16,242 nucleotides of DNA from an uncultured Collinsella sp. (lineage in GTDB: Bacteria > Actinomycetota > Coriobacteriia > Coriobacteriales > Coriobacteriaceae). The notes below the pieces were generated by a model, which saw only the letters and a list, made by a program, of their open reading frames with translations, was not told where the DNA came from and made no database searches. Below are positions 6,281-15,728 of this stretch, in pieces. The stretch lies in assembly GCA_902496845.1 (NCBI GenBank), contig CABVCJ010000044.1, positions 1-16,242 of the forward strand. The letters run 5' to 3'. The position numbers and the translations under genes were made by a program. The first letter of the stretch is position 1. The number at the start of each line of letters is the position of its first letter.

Positions 6281-6579
6281 TGTCTTGATCTGTAACAACT
6301 AGGGATGGAAATTGGGTCTAGGTGTTACAGATCGAGACAGGAAGAAATGGTCCTATGAAATGTCTTGATCTGTAACAACTAGGGATGGAAATTGGGTCTA
6401 GGTGTTACAGATCGAGACAGGAAGAAATGGTCCTATGGAATATCTCGATCTGTAACAGCTGACTGCCAAAACCGGCCCCTCGTGTTACAGATTGAGACAT
6501 TCGGAGCTGTCTCTCAAAAACATCTCAATCTGTAACAGTTAGTCGTCGAAATTGGGTCTTCCTGTTACGGATTGAGATG
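6281..6579 (+). repeat. Palindrome array B: four 59-bp hairpin units
   Basis: The units are at 6281-6339, 6361-6419, 6441-6499 and 6521-6579, exactly 80 bases apart. Architecture as in array A: 17-base arms and a 25-base loop. Units 1 and 2 with their spacers (6281-6360 and 6361-6440) are identical apart from one base near the end, so one whole 80-base unit was recently duplicated. Unit 4 has CATCTC...GAGATG at its ends where others have TGTCTC...GAGACA: both sides changed and pairing is kept. The array lies between the divergent mntH and gltB genes, behind the mntH promoter. The remaining 6580-6761 shows no gene; it holds the perfect palindrome GTTTCGAAAC (6673-6682) and presumably the gltB promoter, which I could not place. 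Confidence 0.95.
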
Positions 6580-6761
6580 TTTGAAGCGGTGAGCATACGG
6601 GCCGGACCTGGGGCCCTTGTTGTTGCCCTTGAGGTCGGCGGCACCCATTCGTAGGGCGCGCGTTACGCGATTGTTTCGAAACGGGTGGGAAACACAACGG
6701 GCCGGCGATGCTCCTAGTATGCCTATTCAACTGACTGTCTAATATCTAGGGGAGGATCGCG

Positions 6762-9700
6762 ATGCAGGCAGATTCCGCTCAGCAGCAGGGCCTTTATCGC
6801 CCCGAATTCGACCACGATGCATGTGGCATCGGCGCGCTTGCCGATATCAACGGTGAGCGCCATCACCAGATCCTGGACGATGCGCTGTCCATTCTGGTCA
6901 ACTTGGAGCACCGCGGCGGCACGGGACTCGAGAAGAACACCGGCGACGGCGCCGGCATTCTGTTCCAGGTTCCGCATCACTTTTTCCGTAAAGAGGCTCA
7001 AAAGTGCGGCCAGATTCTGCCGGCAGAGGGCGACTATGGCGTGGCCATGCTGTTCTTCCCGCAGGACGACAAGGGCGTAGAGGATGCCCGCCGCGTGTTT
7101 GAGGAGGGCTGCGCCGAGGCCGGCGTGCCGCTGCTCTTTTGGCGCGAGGTGCCGGTCGACCCGCACGATCTGGGCGAGACGGCCCGCGCCTGCATGCCTA
7201 CTATCCTGCAGGCCTTCCTGGGTCGCCCCGACGACACGCCCGCTGGCGATGCCTTTGAGCGTCGCCTGTACGTGTGCCGCCGCAACATCGAGAAGAAGGC
7301 CGACGCCGAGTTTGCCCTGCGCGACAAGATCTTCTATGTGTGCTCCATGAGCTCGCGCACTATCGTGTACAAGGGCATGCTGGTTGCCACGCAGATGCGC
7401 CGCTTCTTCATCGACCTCAACGACGCCGCCGTCAAGACGGCCGTGGCGCTCGTCCACTCGCGCTACTCCACCAACACCACGCCCAGCTGGGAGCGCGCGC
7501 ACCCCAACCGCTTTATCATCCACAACGGCGAGATCAACACCCTCAAGGGCAACGTCAACTGGATTCGCGCCCGCGAGCCCAATCTGTATAGCCCCGTGCT
7601 GCAGCACGATCTTGAGCGCGTGATGCCCATCATCAACCGCGAGGGCTCCGATTCCGCGATTCTGGACAATGTGCTCGAGTTCCTGGTCATGAACGGTCGT
7701 CCGCTTACGCGTGCCGCATCCATGCTGCTGCCCGAGCCGTGGGACCACAACGACAGTCTGAGCGAGGAGCGCCGCGCCTACGACGCCTACCAGTCCATGC
7801 TCATGGAGCCGTGGGATGGCCCGGCGGCCATCGCCTTTACCGACGGTCGCACGCTGGGCGCCGCCCTCGACCGTAACGGCCTGCGCCCCGCTCGTTACTA
7901 CGTGACGCGCGACGGCCGCTTTATGCTGGCAAGCGAGGTGGGCACCATCGAGGTGAGCCCCGAGAACATCCTGACGAGCGGCTGTCTGGGGCCGGGCCAG
8001 ATGCTCGAGGTTGACTTTGCCCGCGGGCGCGTCATCTACAACGACGAGCTGCGCGCCCGTTATGCCAAGGAAAAGCCCTACCGTGATTGGATTGCCGAGG
8101 AGACGCTGACCGTTGACGCGCTCGATGAGCCCGTTGCGGCAACGCCCGCCGAGGACGCCGAGGTGCCCGCCGCCGTGCGCATGGCCAAGCTCGGCTACCA
8201 CTGGGATGACGTCGACGAGGTCGTGCGTCCCATGGCCCAGCAGGGCAAGGCACCGCTCGCCTCGATGGGCATCGACGCGCCGCTAGCCTGCCTGTCCAAG
8301 AAGACGCGTTCGTTCTTCGATTACTTCTATCAGCTGTTCGCCCAGGTCACGAATCCGCCGATCGATGCCCTGCGCGAGCACATGGTCACCTCGACCACGC
8401 TCTACCTGGGCAACCACGGCAACCTGCTCGAGGACTCCCGCACGGCCTGCCAGCTGGTGCGCTTGGAGCGCCCGTTGCTCAACGAGGAGGAGTTCGACCG
8501 CATCTGCGCCATCGACCGCGTGGGCTTTAAGACCCGTCGCTTCCGTGCCGTCTACCGCCGCGATGCCGGCGAGGGCGCGCTGCAGGCTACGCTCAAGCAG
8601 CTTGCCGAGGACGTCGAGGCTGCGGTCCGCGACGGCGTGAACATCGTGGTGTTGAGCGATCGTGCCGCTGCGGGCGAGGTGCCCGTGCCGTCGCTGCTCG
8701 CCGTGGGCTGCGTGCACAATCACCTGATCCGCGCCGGCGTGCGCACCTTTGCCGATATCGTGGTGGAGTGCGGCGATGCCGTGTCTCCGCACGACTTTGC
8801 GGCGCTGGTGGGCTACTCCGCGAGCGGCATCTATCCGTACAACGCGCATGCGTGCATTCGCGATCTGGCGGCGCACGGCGACCTGGACGTGACGGCCGAG
8901 CAGGGCGTCGACAACTACAACAAGGCTGCGACCGCCGGCATCGTCTCCATCATGTCCAAGATAGGCATCTCCACGGTGCAGAGCTACCATTCGGCGCAGA
9001 TCTTCGAGGCCGTGGGCTTTACGCCGGAGTTCGTCAACGCGTACTTCGCCGGCACGGTGAGCCGTGTGGGCGGTATGGGTGTCGAGGACGTCGAGCGCGA
9101 GCAGAATGAGCGCTATGACGCCGCGCTCGCCATCCTTAAGAGCCCGGCTCCCGATCAGCTGCCCACACTGGGTCTGACCAAGTGGCGTCCACTCGGCGGC
9201 GAGGATCACCTGATCGATCCGCAGACTGTCTACTTGTTGCAGACCGCCTGCCGCAAGGATAGCTACGACACCTTTAAGGAGTACAGCGCCCGCCTGCACC
9301 GCACCGGCCGTGCCGTGCGCCTACGCGACCTGCTCGACTTTAATGCCAGCGGCCGCACGCCGGTTTCGCTCGACGAGGTGGAGCCCGCGCTCAATATCGC
9401 CCGCCGCTTTAACACCGGCGCCATGTCGTACGGCTCCATCAGCAAAGAGGCGCACGAGTGCATGGCCATCGCCATGAACCGTCTGCACGGCCGTTCTAAC
9501 TCGGGCGAGGGCGGCGAGGATCCGCGTCGCGAGACCCCGCTGGCTAACGGTGACTCCAAGAACTCCGCCATCAAGCAGGTGGCAAGCGCGCGCTTTGGCG
9601 TGACGAGCCGCTACCTGTGCAGCGCCTTCGAGATTCAGATCAAGATGGCCCAGGGCGCCAAGCCCGGCGAGGGTGGCCACCTGCCCGGCAAGAAGGTCTA

Positions 9701-11459
9701 CCCCTGGATCGCCGAGGTCCGTCAGTCCACGCCCGGCATCGGCCTGATCTCGCCTCCGCCGCATCACGACATCTACTCCATCGAGGACCTGGCAGAGCTG
9801 ATCTTCGATCTTAAGAACGCCAACCCCGGCGCACGCGTGTCGGTCAAGCTGGTCAGCGAGGCCGGCGTCGGCACCATCGCCACCGGTGTGGCCAAGGGTG
9901 CTGCCGACAAGATCTTGATCAGCGGCCACAATGGCGGCTCGGGTGCCGCTGCGCGCGACTCTATCTGGCATGCGGGTCTGCCGCTGGAGCTTGGCCTTGC
10001 CGAGGCCCAGCAGACGCTGCTGCAAAACGGCCTGCGCTCACGCGTGGTGCTCGAGGCCGACGGTAAGCTCATGGACGGTACCGACGTCGCCGTCGCCTGC
10101 TTGCTGGGCGCCGAGGAGTTTGGCTTTGCGACCATGCCGCTCATCTCCATGGGCTGCCTCATGCAGCGCGACTGCCAGCAGGATACCTGCCCGGCCGGCA
10201 TCGCCACGCAGAACTGCCGCCTGCGTCACGGCTTCCGCGGCAAGCCCGAGCACGTCGAGCGCTTTATGCTCTTTGTTGCCGAGCAGCTGCGCGAGGTCAT
10301 GGCGAGCCTGGGCTTCCGCACCGTCGACGAGATGGTCGGCCACCCCGAGTGCCTGCGCCAGATCGAGGTCCCGGGCAACCGCAAGGCCAACCTGCTCGAT
10401 CTGTCGCCCGTGCTGGCGAGCGCGACCTGCGAGTTCGGTGCCCATATCCCGGGTGCCGACGGTCGCCACTTCCTGCCGCAGATGGCCGCGGACAGCGAGC
10501 TCGACAAGACACTCGACTCCACGTTGTTCGTGCCCTATACGGCCGATGCCCGTGCGCACCTGCGTCCGATTCGCTTCCGCGCCGATATCGCCAACGTCAA
10601 CCGCTGCGTGGGCACTATTCTGGGCAACGCGGTGACCAAGGCGCATCCCGAGGGCCTGCCCGCCGGTTCCATCACCATCGATTGCGATGGTTCGGCCGGT
10701 CAGAGCTTTGGCGCCTTCCTGCCGCGCGGCATTACGCTCAACGTGTGCGGCGACGCCAACGACTACTTTGGCAAGGGCCTTTCGGGCGGCGAGGTGTCGG
10801 TGCGTCCCAACCCGCATGCGACCTACAAGTTCGACGAGAACATCATCGTGGGCAACGTTGCGTTCTTTGGCGCCACGAGCGGCCGCGGCTTCATTAACGG
10901 TCTGGCCGGCCAGCGCTTTGGCGTGCGCAACTCCGGTGCCACCGTGGTGGTCGAGGGCTGCGGCAACCATGGCTGCGAGTACATGACGGGCGGCCTGGCG
11001 CTCATCCTGGGCGAGGTCGGGCAGAACTTCGCCGCCGGTATGACGGGCGGCGTGGCCTATGTCTTTGACCAGTACGGCACGCTCGATGCCCGTGTGAACC
11101 ACGAGAGCGTTAAGCTCAAGGCCCCGACGGCTGGCGAGCTGGCACAGATTCGTGCGCTTATCCAGGAGCACGTGGATGCGACGCAGAGCCCGCGCGGCAT
11201 TAAGCTGCTCTACAGCTTTGAGACGATGAGCAAGCACTTTGTGAAGGTCATTCCGACCGAATACGAGCGCGTGCTGGCGATTGTCGCCGCGGCTGAGGCT
11301 GCCGGCAAGACGCATGCGCAGGCAGAGGAGCTGGCGTTTGACATTGTGACCGGTCGCGCGAGTGCCGCGGATGTCGCTCGTTTCGATGCCGTGGGCGGTG
11401 CTGCGGGCACTGCACCCGTGGCTGCCAGCCCTGTTGCTTCGACCAAGAAGGAGGCGTAA
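6762..11459 (+). CDS. gltB: Glutamate synthase large (alpha) subunit
   Basis: A 1565-residue protein, slightly longer than the usual 1500. It takes ammonia from glutamine and, with electrons from GltD, converts 2-oxoglutarate to glutamate. Domains in order: a class II glutamine amidotransferase at about 21-430, where C21 in DHDA-CGIG is the catalytic nucleophile after a 20-residue propeptide; a central linker domain to about 780; the FMN-binding synthase domain at about 860-1200, with MSYGSIS (from 888), GEGGHLPGKK and GHNGGSGAAARDS (from 1055); a 3Fe-4S site at C1132, C1138, C1143 (CX5CX4C, then PAGIATQ); and the GXGXG beta-helix domain at about 1290-1490. The last 50 or so residues are Ala-rich and probably flexible. 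The start has AGGGGAGG about six bases upstream. Codon use is strongly biased, as expected of a highly expressed gene. gltD follows after five bases. Confidence 0.97.
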   Translation: MQADSAQQQGLYRPEFDHDACGIGALADINGERHHQILDDALSILVNLEHRGGTGLEKNTGDGAGILFQVPHHFFRKEAQKCGQILPAEGDYGVAMLFFPQDDKGVEDARRVFEEGCAEAGVPLLFWREVPVDPHDLGETARACMPTILQAFLGRPDDTPAGDAFERRLYVCRRNIEKKADAEFALRDKIFYVCSMSSRTIVYKGMLVATQMRRFFIDLNDAAVKTAVALVHSRYSTNTTPSWERAHPNRFIIHNGEINTLKGNVNWIRAREPNLYSPVLQHDLERVMPIINREGSDSAILDNVLEFLVMNGRPLTRAASMLLPEPWDHNDSLSEERRAYDAYQSMLMEPWDGPAAIAFTDGRTLGAALDRNGLRPARYYVTRDGRFMLASEVGTIEVSPENILTSGCLGPGQMLEVDFARGRVIYNDELRARYAKEKPYRDWIAEETLTVDALDEPVAATPAEDAEVPAAVRMAKLGYHWDDVDEVVRPMAQQGKAPLASMGIDAPLACLSKKTRSFFDYFYQLFAQVTNPPIDALREHMVTSTTLYLGNHGNLLEDSRTACQLVRLERPLLNEEEFDRICAIDRVGFKTRRFRAVYRRDAGEGALQATLKQLAEDVEAAVRDGVNIVVLSDRAAAGEVPVPSLLAVGCVHNHLIRAGVRTFADIVVECGDAVSPHDFAALVGYSASGIYPYNAHACIRDLAAHGDLDVTAEQGVDNYNKAATAGIVSIMSKIGISTVQSYHSAQIFEAVGFTPEFVNAYFAGTVSRVGGMGVEDVEREQNERYDAALAILKSPAPDQLPTLGLTKWRPLGGEDHLIDPQTVYLLQTACRKDSYDTFKEYSARLHRTGRAVRLRDLLDFNASGRTPVSLDEVEPALNIARRFNTGAMSYGSISKEAHECMAIAMNRLHGRSNSGEGGEDPRRETPLANGDSKNSAIKQVASARFGVTSRYLCSAFEIQIKMAQGAKPGEGGHLPGKKVYPWIAEVRQSTPGIGLISPPPHHDIYSIEDLAELIFDLKNANPGARVSVKLVSEAGVGTIATGVAKGAADKILISGHNGGSGAAARDSIWHAGLPLELGLAEAQQTLLQNGLRSRVVLEADGKLMDGTDVAVACLLGAEEFGFATMPLISMGCLMQRDCQQDTCPAGIATQNCRLRHGFRGKPEHVERFMLFVAEQLREVMASLGFRTVDEMVGHPECLRQIEVPGNRKANLLDLSPVLASATCEFGAHIPGADGRHFLPQMAADSELDKTLDSTLFVPYTADARAHLRPIRFRADIANVNRCVGTILGNAVTKAHPEGLPAGSITIDCDGSAGQSFGAFLPRGITLNVCGDANDYFGKGLSGGEVSVRPNPHATYKFDENIIVGNVAFFGATSGRGFINGLAGQRFGVRNSGATVVVEGCGNHGCEYMTGGLALILGEVGQNFAAGMTGGVAYVFDQYGTLDARVNHESVKLKAPTAGELAQIRALIQEHVDATQSPRGIKLLYSFETMSKHFVKVIPTEYERVLAIVAAAEAAGKTHAQAEELAFDIVTGRASAADVARFDAVGGAAGTAPVAASPVASTKKEA

Positions 11460-11464
11460 GTGCC

Positions 11465-12946
<1,482 letters not shown>

Positions 12947-12959
12947 GGTAGTCATTCAG

Positions 12960-13000
12960 GCGCGTCCCCAACGACTAGTCATTGGGGACGCGCTTTTTTT
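12960..13000 (+). terminator. Strong intrinsic terminator of gltBD
   Basis: GCGCGTCCCCAA...TTGGGGACGCGC forms a nearly perfect 34-base palindrome (12960-12993) centred on GACTAGTC-like sequence, followed by seven T. It begins 13 bases after the gltD stop. A second copy of one half, TAGTCGTTGGGGAC, follows directly at about 13003-13016, without its partner arm. Confidence 0.92.
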
Positions 13001-13289
13001 GTCTAGTCGTTGGGGACACTCTTAACGTCTGACTGCTCATTTGCTGACGTGCGGGCTCGCGGTGCCTTGCTGTTTTCGTGATGGCTGCGGCTGGCAAGCT
13101 CAAAATCTCTGTTTATTTGTCTATGTTTAACTGGGGTTTTGCTTCGGTATAACGTATCGGTCAAGCGTTCCGTCAAGTATTCGGTTAGCATCTGGTTTGC
13201 AGCCTTATGCCCATTTCGTCCGCGCTGGCGGCGACCACCGGCCCTCCCCGTAAGCTCAAATTGAGGTTCATCAGTTTGAGGAGGATGCC
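13001..13289. other. Gene-free stretch before the 13290 gene
   Basis: No convincing gene, tRNA or repeat array is seen. After the half-palindrome at its left edge, the middle is relatively AT-rich. TTTAAC (13126-13131) and TATAAC (13148-13153), 16 bases apart, are a possible promoter for the downstream gene (weak -35). The ribosome-binding site GAGGAGG at 13278-13284 ends the stretch. A minus-strand open frame across it has no ribosome-binding site or recognisable protein character. Confidence 0.4.
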
Positions 13290-13997
13290 ATGGCTGATCA
13301 TGTTTTGGACCGGGGACGTCTGGCCGAGGCCGTTGGTAACGATATTGCCGACATGGCCCAGTTTTGGATGCTGCGCAAGTTTCAGTTTTTGGAGCCGGCG
13401 CGCACACAGTTCGAAGTGATCGTCGATCCATGGCTCAGCTATTGCGAGGAGCCCTCGCAAAATGAAATCATGGCCTATAACATGGCATTTACCGATTGGC
13501 TGCTGTTCGAGCGTCCCTATTACCATGACAAGACGCTGCTGGAGCTGTATGTGGACGAGCCGCCGACGTCGCTTTCGCCTGCTTCGCTCAGACGGCTCGA
13601 ACAGGTGCGCGACACGCAGTATTTCTCGCGCTTTGGCATTTTGGACAAGGATCCTGTGACTGGTATGGTCGCGCTGCGTGACACGCGCACCGACCGACGT
13701 TTTGATGTCTACGACCCACATATCGTGCAAAAAGAGCACTGGCGCGATGGTGCGATTGCGGTGCGCATCGCGTGCGTTGACGATATTTGGCTGACGGCGG
13801 GGCAGCTCTATCTCTACGACATTGCGCGCCTGAGCGATACGGCGGTCGATGGGCCTGGTGCCGTTCATCCGGAAGACCTAGAAGATGGCTTCGATACCTC
13901 GTGTATCAGCTTCTTTTTGAGACTGGTCCGCGACACCATGGGTGCCCAGGGGCGCTACGTAAAGTCCCTCAACATCTACGAACAGGAATGGGAGTAG
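13290..13997 (+). CDS. Hypothetical protein, 235 residues
   Basis: I do not recognise this protein. The ATG at 13290 has GAGGAGG five bases upstream, and codon use is that of a real gene, so it is very likely translated. It is acidic, with many aromatic residues, no signal peptide and no membrane segment, so probably cytoplasmic. Visible stretches include NMAFTDWLLFERPYY at about 64-78, followed by TLLELYVDEPP, then FGILDKDPVTGMVALRDTRTD and DVYDPHI, which read like a small beta-rich domain (short strands with turns). No cysteine clusters, nucleotide-binding loop or catalytic motif is evident. It stands alone on its strand between the gltBD terminator and palindrome array C, which begins 39 bases after its stop. 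A link to the repeats or the following nuclease-like gene is possible but unsupported. Confidence 0.75.
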   Translation: MADHVLDRGRLAEAVGNDIADMAQFWMLRKFQFLEPARTQFEVIVDPWLSYCEEPSQNEIMAYNMAFTDWLLFERPYYHDKTLLELYVDEPPTSLSPASLRRLEQVRDTQYFSRFGILDKDPVTGMVALRDTRTDRRFDVYDPHIVQKEHWRDGAIAVRIACVDDIWLTAGQLYLYDIARLSDTAVDGPGAVHPEDLEDGFDTSCISFFLRLVRDTMGAQGRYVKSLNIYEQEWE

Positions 13998-14036
13998 GGG
14001 ATGGGCAGCTGTCGCCTGCCTTGCCTTCTGCCTTTA

Positions 14037-14176
14037 TATCTCGATCTGTAACGTTCAGGGACAAAAAACCGGTCTACCTGTTACAGATTGAGACAAAGAG
14101 GTGCAATGCTGCGCGAACGTCTCGATCTGTAACGTTTGGCGGCTGCTTGTGCCCGTAACTGTTACAGGTCGAGACG
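14037..14176 (+). repeat. Palindrome array C: two 59-bp hairpin units
   Basis: The units are at 14037-14095 and 14118-14176, 81 bases apart, with the same 17-25-17 structure. The inner arm end is CG/TG, giving a G-T pair, where most units have CA/TG. Unit 2 has CG at both outer ends (CGTCTC...GAGACG), so pairing is kept with different bases; its loop start TTTGGCGGCT resembles that of the last unit of array D (TCTGGCGGCT). Unit 2 ends 25 bases before the start chosen for the nuclease-like gene and could form a hairpin in its mRNA leader. Confidence 0.93.
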
Positions 14177-14201
14177 TTTGTCGACGGCGGTAACAGCGGC
14201 G

Positions 14202-15272
14202 ATGGCCCATTTTTCCGATGTGGTGGTGATAGAAGTGTCTAATACCGTTCTTAAACACAAGCAGGCAACACGTAACACCTTGGCGCGGAATAGGATGCTT
14301 GCCAGGCTCACGGAGGCGGCTGAACAAGGCGTGCTGCTTGTAACGCACGACAATGCCGAGCTCATGTGGCTGCGGCGCCATGTAGGCACAGACGATATTG
14401 CGGAGCCCGAATCGCACCTATTCTGTTTTCAGCATGAATGGGATGCGTTGACGCCGTTGGAGCGGGCTCGGTGGACCATCAAGGGGCTTGCGGAGTTTCA
14501 TCCCGATTGGGCGTTTTGGGGGTATGACGCCGCGCTGATATGGGGTCTGGAAGTGCCGAATGATCTGCTCGGGCCGCGTTGCTTGGTCAAGACGGGTTGT
14601 TCAGTGGCGTTGAGTACGGGATATAGGCTGTTGCGTCCGCAGGCGGCGGGTGCGCTTGAGCGCGTCGACGGTGTGCGAGTGACGCCGTTTTGGCGCACGG
14701 TGGAGGATTGTCTACTGCGTGCGCCGTTTTCGTATGGTCTGGCGATCGCCGATTCTGCATTGCGGGCGAAGGGCATGTCGCGCGACGACCTCTGCGAACG
14801 GCTCCAGGTCGATTGCGAGGGCAGGCGAGGGTATCGCAGAGCTCAGGTGATTGCGTCGCATGCGGACGGGCTGTCCGAGAACGGCGGCGAGTCTCGCTTT
14901 CGGGCGTTCTTTATTGCATACGGCTTTCCGGTTCCGGAGTTGCAGGTGGAGTTTCGCGACCCGCTCGATTCGAGCCAGGTGTTTCGGGCCGATTATTTCT
15001 GGAGGCTCGAGGACGGGACGTGCGTGATTGGCGAGCTCGACGGAAAGGGGAAGTATACCTTGCAGAGCGGCGAGGGTCGGGAGACGGTTGACCCGTTCGT
15101 GGCAGAGCGTCAGCGGGAATCTCATCTGACAATGCTCGGGCACAAGGTGCTTCGGTTCACGTTTGATGAACTCAAGAACCCGGGAAAGCTGGTTGAAAAG
15201 ATGAGGCTAGCAGGTATTCCGCAGCGGGTCGATTTGGCTGAGGAATGGAGACACCAGTGGTATGGGCGCTGA
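14202..15272 (+). CDS. AbiEi-like protein with a PD-(D/E)XK (DUF559/Vsr-like) C-terminal domain
   Basis: A 356-residue protein from the ATG at 14202. There is no clear ribosome-binding site; an in-frame TTG at 14178 just after palindrome C2 is an alternative, and an upstream ATG at 14136 lies inside that palindrome and is unlikely. The C-terminal third shows the pattern of restriction-endonuclease-like folds: ESRFRAF, then FRADYFW (Asp), then VIGELDGKGKY (E-x-D-G-K), then VAERQRESHLTMLGHKVLRFTFDEL. The middle RTVEDCLLRAPFSYGLAIADSALR segment matches, from memory, proteins annotated as AbiEi-family antitoxins, often misnamed CTP synthase in this bacterial group. The N-terminus (VVVIEVSNTVLKH...LVTHDNAELMW) is less clear. 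Codons such as CGG, AGG and GGG are common, unlike in gltB, which suggests low expression or transfer. Palindrome arrays lie on both sides. Nuclease activity is inferred, not shown; no toxin gene is next to it. Confidence 0.72.
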   Translation: MAHFSDVVVIEVSNTVLKHKQATRNTLARNRMLARLTEAAEQGVLLVTHDNAELMWLRRHVGTDDIAEPESHLFCFQHEWDALTPLERARWTIKGLAEFHPDWAFWGYDAALIWGLEVPNDLLGPRCLVKTGCSVALSTGYRLLRPQAAGALERVDGVRVTPFWRTVEDCLLRAPFSYGLAIADSALRAKGMSRDDLCERLQVDCEGRRGYRRAQVIASHADGLSENGGESRFRAFFIAYGFPVPELQVEFRDPLDSSQVFRADYFWRLEDGTCVIGELDGKGKYTLQSGEGRETVDPFVAERQRESHLTMLGHKVLRFTFDELKNPGKLVEKMRLAGIPQRVDLAEEWRHQWYGR

Positions 15273-15279
15273 AGCGGAC

Positions 15280-15578
15280 CGTCTCAATCTGTAACAACAG
15301 AGGACCGTTTGGCCTCGTAACCGTTACAGATCAAGACGGAAGGTTGGCGGCTGACGAAAAATCTCAATCTGTAACATCTAGAGGCCGAAAACCTGTCTAC
15401 TTGTTACAGATTAAGACGTTTGACGACGGGGCTGGAGAATATCTCAATCTGTAACATCTACAGGCCAAAATTCGACCTAACTGTTACAGATTGAGACAAA
15501 GGTTGGACGCACGACTGAAAATCTCGATCTGTAACATCTGGCGGCTCAAAACCGAGCTTACTGTTATAGATCAAGACG
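15280..15578 (+). repeat. Palindrome array D: four 59-bp hairpin units
   Basis: The units are at 15280-15338, 15360-15418, 15440-15498 and 15520-15578, exactly 80 bases apart. The first begins seven bases after the stop of the nuclease-like gene. Units 2-4 have loops in the common orientation (AAAA in the middle); unit 1 has GTTT there, and its arm mismatches are A-C on the plus strand, which become G-T when read on the minus strand, so unit 1 appears inverted. Units 2 and 4 have C-A mismatches and unpaired outer bases, so they are more decayed. The rest of the gap, 15579-15728, holds no gene; GATAAT at 15684-15689 is a possible -10 box for the amidohydrolase gene. Confidence 0.94.
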
Positions 15579-15728
15579 TTTTGCTGGAACGACCGAAGCA
15601 TCGCTGCACTGGTCTGCTCATCCTCACGCCCTTCTCTTCCCTCCGTTAACCGATATGTCCGCAGTAACCCTGTTGGGCTGGGTGATAATGGACAAATGTT
15701 CAAGTTAATTGTGAGGGAGGAACTCGAT

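Noticed and set aside
6281..6579. Arrays as ordinary intrinsic terminators
   Set aside because: No unit is followed by a T-run, array B lies between divergent genes where no terminator is needed, and the rubredoxin and gltBD genes already have their own clear terminators.
6723..8201. Long minus-strand open frame (492 codons) opposite gltB
   Set aside because: It is antisense to the conserved gltB sequence and arises from the strong codon bias of that gene; no ribosome-binding site or known motif. The same holds for the 538-codon frame at 10038-11654 and the one at 2134-3057.
14202..15272. CTP synthase, a name often given to such proteins in this group
   Set aside because: No glutamine amidotransferase or amidoligase motifs of PyrG are present; the C-terminus has a nuclease-like E-x-D-G-K pattern.
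14037..15578. Integron attC sites (historically called 59-base elements) with the nuclease-like gene as a cassette
   Set aside because: The length coincidence is tempting, but the GTTACAG motif does not fit the GTTRRRY core, it sits next to the loop and not at the outer end, units are tandem without genes between most of them, and no integrase is seen.
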